From assembly GCA_964446285.1 (NCBI GenBank), contig CAYUNT010000152.1, positions 1 to 11,285 of the forward strand: a stretch of DNA of 11,285 nt. The letters run 5' to 3'. How positions within the stretch are numbered: the first letter of the stretch is position 1; every line of letters begins with the position of its first letter. Source of the DNA: CAYUNT01 sp964446285 (GTDB taxonomy: Bacteria > Sumerlaeota > Sumerlaeia > SLMS01 > CAYUNT01). The notes beneath the pieces are model-generated. The model had not been told where the DNA came from. It saw only the letters and a program-made list of their open reading frames with translations, and did no database searches. Positions 6,692-11,285 of the stretch are shown here, in pieces. The translations under genes and the position numbers were made by a program.

Positions 6692-9613
6692 CTATCGCAG
6701 CCGGGGGCGGAGGAAACGGCCAGTGTGAGAGGTGCTATGGGCCGCAATCACTTCTGGTGGGCCAGTGGCCACAATCTCCCCTCCGCCTTCGCCGCCTTCG
6801 GGTCCCAAGTCGATAATCCAATCGGCGCGGGCAATCAGGTCCAGATTGTGCTCGATGACAAGAAGCGAAAATCCGCGGTCGATCAGGCGTTCAAAGACGC
6901 CCAGCAACGTGTCCAGATCGGCCGGATGCAGGCCGGTCGTTGGTTCGTCAAAGAGCAAAAGCAGGCGCGAGCGTTCTTCGGTCACGCCCAGATGCGCGGC
7001 GAGTTTCAGGCGCTGCGCCTCGCCGCCCGACAGCGTCGCCGTGCTCTGCCCGAGACGCAGGTAGCCCAGCCCTACGTCCATCAGCGGTTGAAGTCCGCGC
7101 CGGATTTGTGAGTGTTTCTGAAAGTATTCGAGCGCCTCGGCCACAGTAAGATCGAGAATGCGCGTAACATTCATGCCTTCGTAAGTAATGGCGAGGACTT
7201 CATCCTTGAAACGTTCGCCGCCGCAGACTTCGCACGGCGCCTCGACGTCGGCGAGGAACTGCATATCGATCACCTGCACGCCCGCGCCCTTGCAAACGTC
7301 GCAACGCCCGCCATCAACGTTGAACGAGAAATGCCCCGGCCCAAATCCGGCATGGCGTGCCTCGCGCGTTGAGGCAAGCAGCGCGCGAATTCCGTCCCAA
7401 GCCTTGAGATATGTGGCGGCGTTCGAACGGGCCGAGCGGCCAATAGGCGATTGATCGACGAGGATCATGTCCGAAATCGCCTCCAGCCCTTCGATGCGGA
7501 GGATGCGCGCGGGTTCGGCTTCGGAATCGCCCCGCATACGGCGGAAATTGTCGTGGAGGCAGCGCGAAACAAGCGTGGTTTTGCCCGAACCAGACACGCC
7601 CGTCACGCAGGCAAGCACGCCCAGCGGAATTTCGACTGTCAGATGGCGCAGGTTATTTTCACACGCGCCGAGGACGGTGATCCATTTTTGCGGTGTGCGG
7701 CGCTTTGCTCGCGTGGTTGATTCCAAACGCCCGGCGCGCGCTGGCTTCGCGCCCGATCCATTTCGCCGGGAGCGCTCTTCGCTTTTTTCCAGCAGGGGCG
7801 CAAGATATTTTGCTGTCAGCGAGCGCGATTCGCCACCGGGCGAAACGGCTTCGGCGGGCAGGCCCTCATAAATCACCTCGCCGCCGTGTTCGCCGGCGCG
7901 CGGCCCCAGGTCGATCAAGTAGTCCGCCGATCGAATCACATCGAGATCGTGCTCGACCACGACCACGGTGTTTTCCAGATCGACAAGGCGGCGCAAGACA
8001 TGGATCAAGCGATCTGTATCGCGCGGATGCAGGCCGACGGTCGGTTCGTCGAGAACATAAAGCGTTTCCGTCAGGGCGCTGCCAAGCGCGGCGGCCAAGT
8101 TGATGCGCTGCGACTCGCCCCCCGAAAGCGTGCGCGTCTGCCGGTCGAGCGTCAGGTAGCCTAGACCGACTTCGACCAGGTAATCCAGTCGCGAGCGAAT
8201 TTCGCGCAGGAGGAGTTGCGCCGCTTCGGCTTCGCGCGGCTCGATGCTGATTTCTTCGTGAAACCACCTGCGCAAATCCGCCACGCTGCGGCGCCATAGC
8301 TCGGCGATGGTCTGCCCGCCAAACCGCACCCACAACGCCTCGGGCACAAGGCGCGTTCCTTTGCAATCCGGACAGGGCGTGAATCCGCGGTAACGCGCCA
8401 GCAGAATGCGCGCCTGGACTTTGTAACGGCGCTGTTCGAGCCATCCGAAGAATCCGCGAATGCCGGCCCATTCGCCTTCGCCTTCGACGAGAATCCGCCG
8501 GTGGCGCTCAGAGAGTTCGCGAAATGGAACGTTCCAGGGAATTTTGAACTGCTTGAACTTGCGCAGCCAGTCATACATCTCGCGGCCAAGCGGCGTGTTC
8601 CACGGCGCGATGCAGCCCTCATTGAGGCTAAGGCTGGGATTGGGAATGACCTTGTCGAGATCAAGTCCGATGACGCGCCCGAATCCCTGGCAGGTTTTGC
8701 AAGCCCCGAAAGGGTTGTAGAAAGAAAAGAGTTGCGGTTCGGGCGGGCGGAATGTGCGCGCGCAACGGCGGCAAACGAGCGATTCGTGCAGCGGGATTTC
8801 TTCGCCCGAATCGGCGGCGTGCAAGATGGCGCGCCCCCGCCCGAGGCGGAATGCCTGTTCGACGGCGCCCACAAGGCGCGCGCGCGCCTCTTCTGCCTCC
8901 GCGCCGCCGCGCCAGGCCAGACGGTCGGCAACAACCGCAAATTCATCAAGCGCCTCGGGCAGCGCCGCCGAATCCGCCGGGTCCGTGATGTCGAGCGGCG
9001 CGCCGTTCAGCCACAGTCGCGTATAACCCTCGCGGCGCATTTCGTCGAGGACCGCTCGAAACAGACGGGGATCATCGAGATGCTGGGGCGCAAGGACGTA
9101 AAACCGCGCGCCGGCGGGCCAGGCATGGCGTTCGATCAGCGCGGGTGCGGATTCGGGCGTGTCGCGCTGAACCTCCTCGCCGCAGTCGGGGCAGAAAATG
9201 CGTCCGATTTTTGCATAAAGCAGGCGAAGATAATCGTTGATCTCCGTCGCGGTGCCGATCGTGGAGCGCGCATTTTTTACGCTATTTTTCTGTTCAAGGG
9301 CGATGGCGGGAGGAATGTGGTCGATTTCGTCCACGTCCGGTCGCGCAAGGCGTTCGAGGAATTGGCGCGCGTAAGTCGAGAGCGATTCCACATAGCGGCG
9401 CTGGCCCTCGGCGAAAAGCGTGTCGAAGGCGAGCGACGACTTGCCCGATCCGGAAACGCCCGTGATTACGCTGAGCCGTCCGCGCGGAATCGAACAAGAA
9501 ATGGATTTGAGATTATGAGTTCTCGCCCCTCGAATGGTGATTGCGCCGTCAAGCGCGCCATGGCGGCCTGGCGGGCCGGATTCGGGCGGCGCGGCAAGCG
9601 GATTGGATGGCAT
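6692..9613 (-). CDS. uvrA: Excinuclease ABC subunit UvrA
   Basis: UvrA is the damage-sensing ATPase dimer of nucleotide excision repair; it hands lesions to UvrB. The 973-residue product has both ABC halves: Walker A GVSGSGKSS (52-60), signature LSGGESQR (496-503) and Walker B YVLDEPTVGLH (519-529); then GVSGSGKTT (672-680), LSGGEAQR (861-868) and LLFDEPTTGLH (886-896). Zinc-module cysteines are present at 281/284/305/308 and 771/774/794/797, with further CPDC pairs at 141/144 and 414/417. A basic linker (about 608-642) joins the halves. Compared with textbook UvrA (about 940 residues), it is longer and shows EQKNSVKNARST in place of DQKTTSRNPRST, and TVGLH and LFDEP variants that I associate with a paralogous UvrA branch. 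The ATG at 9613 is the only start before the first conserved block; no Shine-Dalgarno is visible. It lies 34 bases after the kinase stop. Confidence 0.93.
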   Translation of the reverse strand: MPSNPLAAPPESGPPGRHGALDGAITIRGARTHNLKSISCSIPRGRLSVITGVSGSGKSSLAFDTLFAEGQRRYVESLSTYARQFLERLARPDVDEIDHIPPAIALEQKNSVKNARSTIGTATEINDYLRLLYAKIGRIFCPDCGEEVQRDTPESAPALIERHAWPAGARFYVLAPQHLDDPRLFRAVLDEMRREGYTRLWLNGAPLDITDPADSAALPEALDEFAVVADRLAWRGGAEAEEARARLVGAVEQAFRLGRGRAILHAADSGEEIPLHESLVCRRCARTFRPPEPQLFSFYNPFGACKTCQGFGRVIGLDLDKVIPNPSLSLNEGCIAPWNTPLGREMYDWLRKFKQFKIPWNVPFRELSERHRRILVEGEGEWAGIRGFFGWLEQRRYKVQARILLARYRGFTPCPDCKGTRLVPEALWVRFGGQTIAELWRRSVADLRRWFHEEISIEPREAEAAQLLLREIRSRLDYLVEVGLGYLTLDRQTRTLSGGESQRINLAAALGSALTETLYVLDEPTVGLHPRDTDRLIHVLRRLVDLENTVVVVEHDLDVIRSADYLIDLGPRAGEHGGEVIYEGLPAEAVSPGGESRSLTAKYLAPLLEKSEERSRRNGSGAKPARAGRLESTTRAKRRTPQKWITVLGACENNLRHLTVEIPLGVLACVTGVSGSGKTTLVSRCLHDNFRRMRGDSEAEPARILRIEGLEAISDMILVDQSPIGRSARSNAATYLKAWDGIRALLASTREARHAGFGPGHFSFNVDGGRCDVCKGAGVQVIDMQFLADVEAPCEVCGGERFKDEVLAITYEGMNVTRILDLTVAEALEYFQKHSQIRRGLQPLMDVGLGYLRLGQSTATLSGGEAQRLKLAAHLGVTEERSRLLLLFDEPTTGLHPADLDTLLGVFERLIDRGFSLLVIEHNLDLIARADWIIDLGPEGGEGGGEIVATGPPEVIAAHSTSHTGRFLRPRLR

Positions 9614-9647
9614 TTGAATTATCAGGCAAAAGGATTTTCACGCCCGC

Positions 9648-11285
9648 TTATTCGCTTTTCAAGGTTTTGAAAATGTCTTCCACATGCTGGAAGCGATCCG
9701 CGGGGCTTTTTTCGATGCACTTCATAATCACATCGCGCAGGCGGGGCGTGATGTGGCTTGGCAGGGGCGGCGGCGTCGTGTGGATGTGGTGATATTCGAT
9801 GTTGCCAAGGTAGAACGGCGGATTCCCCGAAACCATTTCGTAGAGCATAATGCCGAGCGAATAGATGTCGGAGCGGATGTCGATGCCCTCGCCCGTGATT
9901 TGTTCGGGGGCCATGTAGAGCGGCGTGCCGATGATGGCCGTGCCGGATTTGGTCGCGTCGTCCGCCCGCAGGATTTTCGCGATGCCGAAGTCGGTAATTT
10001 TAACCGTATCGACTTTGGTAATCATGATGTTGGCGGGTTTTATGTCGCGATGCACGATGCCAAGTTTATGCGCGTAGGCGATGGCGTCGCAAATCTGAAG
10101 CAGATAAGTGATAATGCGGTCTTCGGTAAGGTGCGATTGCTCGGCCAGGATGCGCTTGAGGTCCGTTCCCTCGATGTATTCCATCGAGATGAACAGCTTC
10201 TGCTTGTTTTGGAACATGTCGTGGATGCGGACGATGTGCGGGTGCGAAAGGCGTTTGGCGGCGCGGGCCTCGCGTTTGAAACGCTCAACGGCCGAGGGGT
10301 CCGAACACAGATAATCGTTGAGCACTTTGAGGACGACGATTTCATCGAGGACTTTGTCGCGGGCCTTGTAAATAATGCCCATCGAGCCGCGGTTGATTTC
10401 CTCGATGATGACAAACCGGTTGTCCTGGAATGGCTGTCCGCCCGAGGTTTTCTGGCGCTCTTCGTCCTGGAGTTTGACGCGATACTCGATCTTTTTATTG
10501 CGGGCGGCGGCATCGCGATACTCGGGGTGTTCGCTCAGGATGCGATCGTAAATGGCGCGCGCCTCGGCCAGGTCGCCGGCGGATTCCATATCGACCGCCA
10601 GGCGGTAGAGAATGTCGCAGACTTCATCGTTCAGCGGCACCTGGCGGAACTTCTGCCAAGCCTCGCTGCGCTGTCCCTTCTGCCACAGGCACAGGCCAAG
10701 CACCTTGAGCGAGCGCAGTTTATAGCTCTCGTTCGACTGCAAAACCTGGAGGATTTCGATTGCCTCGTCGAGGCGGTTATCCTTGAGGAGCAGTTTGACG
10801 AGTTTGAACTGAATGGCGGGATCGCTAAGAGCGCGGCGGTAGAGGCGCTCGAGGATAGGGAGATCCTCGGGGCTGCTATCGCGCCGCTGGGCCTCTTCAT
10901 AATCCTGAATGGCTTCCTCGATGCGGCCCATTTCCTCGAAAAGAAGCCCGCGATCACGCAACGCCTGCGTCACGGTTGGGAAGCGGTCGATCAGCAGCGC
11001 GAACGAATCCAGCACGCTAGTTGCCCGCTCGGAAGGAATGCGCCCGTGAAGCGAACGCAAAAGTCGGCGCGCCTCTTCCGCCTGTCCAAGCAGGCAGTGA
11101 GTGCGCGCGAGAACGCAAATATCTCCTACCGATTCGGGCGAGCGGGCGATAAAATCCTTTATCGGGGTCAGCGCGTCCTGCATGTGGCGGAGCGCCTCGG
11201 GATCGTCGCGATTTTTCTCAATAAAGGGCAGAATAGATTGCGCGGCGGGAGAAAGGACAGGGGCGGGGCCGCCTGAGGGGGCAGG
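9648..11285 (-). CDS. TPR-containing Ser/Thr protein kinase, 5' end beyond the window
   Basis: The frame is open to the right edge, so the true start is outside; the visible part is 545 residues. Residues about 18-270 are helical TPR-like repeats (for example RGLLFEEMGRIEEAIQDYEE and LAEARAIYDRILSEHPEYRD), usually protein-binding. The C-terminal 260 residues are a Hanks-type kinase: Gly loop INRGSMGIIYKA with the first Gly replaced by Asn, ATP-binding Lys320 in VVLK, helix-C Glu339, catalytic HRD (412-414) with DIKPAN, DFG (432-434), GTPLYMAPEQ with APE (459-461), and SDIYSLG. All catalytic residues are present, so it should be active. No membrane segment is seen in the visible part, pointing to a cytoplasmic kinase with sensing by TPR partners. 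The order TPR then kinase is the reverse of the common PknB layout. An ATG at 11183 is internal to the repeat region, not a likely start. It probably shares a transcript with uvrA. Confidence 0.92.
   Translation of the reverse strand, partial: PAPSGGPAPVLSPAAQSILPFIEKNRDDPEALRHMQDALTPIKDFIARSPESVGDICVLARTHCLLGQAEEARRLLRSLHGRIPSERATSVLDSFALLIDRFPTVTQALRDRGLLFEEMGRIEEAIQDYEEAQRRDSSPEDLPILERLYRRALSDPAIQFKLVKLLLKDNRLDEAIEILQVLQSNESYKLRSLKVLGLCLWQKGQRSEAWQKFRQVPLNDEVCDILYRLAVDMESAGDLAEARAIYDRILSEHPEYRDAAARNKKIEYRVKLQDEERQKTSGGQPFQDNRFVIIEEINRGSMGIIYKARDKVLDEIVVLKVLNDYLCSDPSAVERFKREARAAKRLSHPHIVRIHDMFQNKQKLFISMEYIEGTDLKRILAEQSHLTEDRIITYLLQICDAIAYAHKLGIVHRDIKPANIMITKVDTVKITDFGIAKILRADDATKSGTAIIGTPLYMAPEQITGEGIDIRSDIYSLGIMLYEMVSGNPPFYLGNIEYHHIHTTPPPLPSHITPRLRDVIMKCIEKSPADRFQHVEDIFKTLKSE

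Noticed and set aside
8501..9670. 389-codon plus-strand frame opposite uvrA
   Set aside because: Codon-aligned shadow of the first half of uvrA.
9684..11276. 530-codon plus-strand frame opposite the kinase
   Set aside because: Codon-aligned shadow of the kinase gene, which has complete kinase motifs on the minus strand.

Overview
This is an ordinary-looking bacterial chromosome segment, moderately GC-rich by eye, with mostly housekeeping genes and a few exported or membrane proteins. Reading left to right it holds: ruvA (leftward); a divergently transcribed exported protein resembling the DUF3616 family; lepA (rightward); a rightward pair of membrane proteins; a rightward type IV prepilin or pseudopilin; and, leftward from the right edge, a TPR plus Ser/Thr protein kinase (cut by the window edge) followed by uvrA. 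No tRNA, rRNA, CRISPR array, transposase, integrase or phage gene was recognised.

The host is probably a Gram-negative-type bacterium from a poorly cultured lineage. The prepilin, with its FLEAQVRSKVSRVRSD helix and the closing DPTNGTVSRGD-VWR pattern, is of a type I associate with candidate phyla such as Sumerlaeota, Omnitrophota, Hydrogenedentota or Lentisphaerota. Eukaryotic-like kinases with TPRs and a UvrA with the EQKN variant also fit environmental, planctomycete- or acidobacteria-like genomes. This placement is an inference with low confidence; a marker-gene tree of lepA, uvrA and ruvA would settle it.

Layout. Positions 1-128 lie downstream of ruvA and contain only a small tandem duplication. 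ruvA (129-773) and the DUF3616-like gene (1102-2358) diverge from a 328-base region with a plausible promoter for the rightward gene. A 315-base gap with an imperfect inverted repeat precedes lepA (2674-4473), which has no Shine-Dalgarno. A second gap of 314 bases, with a 9-base periodic CGAAA repeat, leads to a TTG-started four-helix membrane protein (4788-5471) and a 62-residue two-helix membrane protein (5481-5669), probably co-transcribed. A 224-base leader with two hairpins precedes the prepilin (5894-6556). The prepilin and uvrA converge, and each has its own intrinsic terminator in the gap. The kinase and uvrA are 34 bases apart on the same strand and probably form one transcript.

Functional links are loose. 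RuvA (Holliday junction processing) and UvrA (nucleotide excision repair) are both DNA-repair proteins but are not in one operon. LepA acts on the ribosome. The kinase could sense a protein partner through its TPRs. I did not find a convincing new multi-gene system; the points most worth checking are the kinase-uvrA pairing, the pilin leader structures, the DUF6677-like membrane protein pair, and the contrast in codon use between the DUF3616-like gene and its neighbours.
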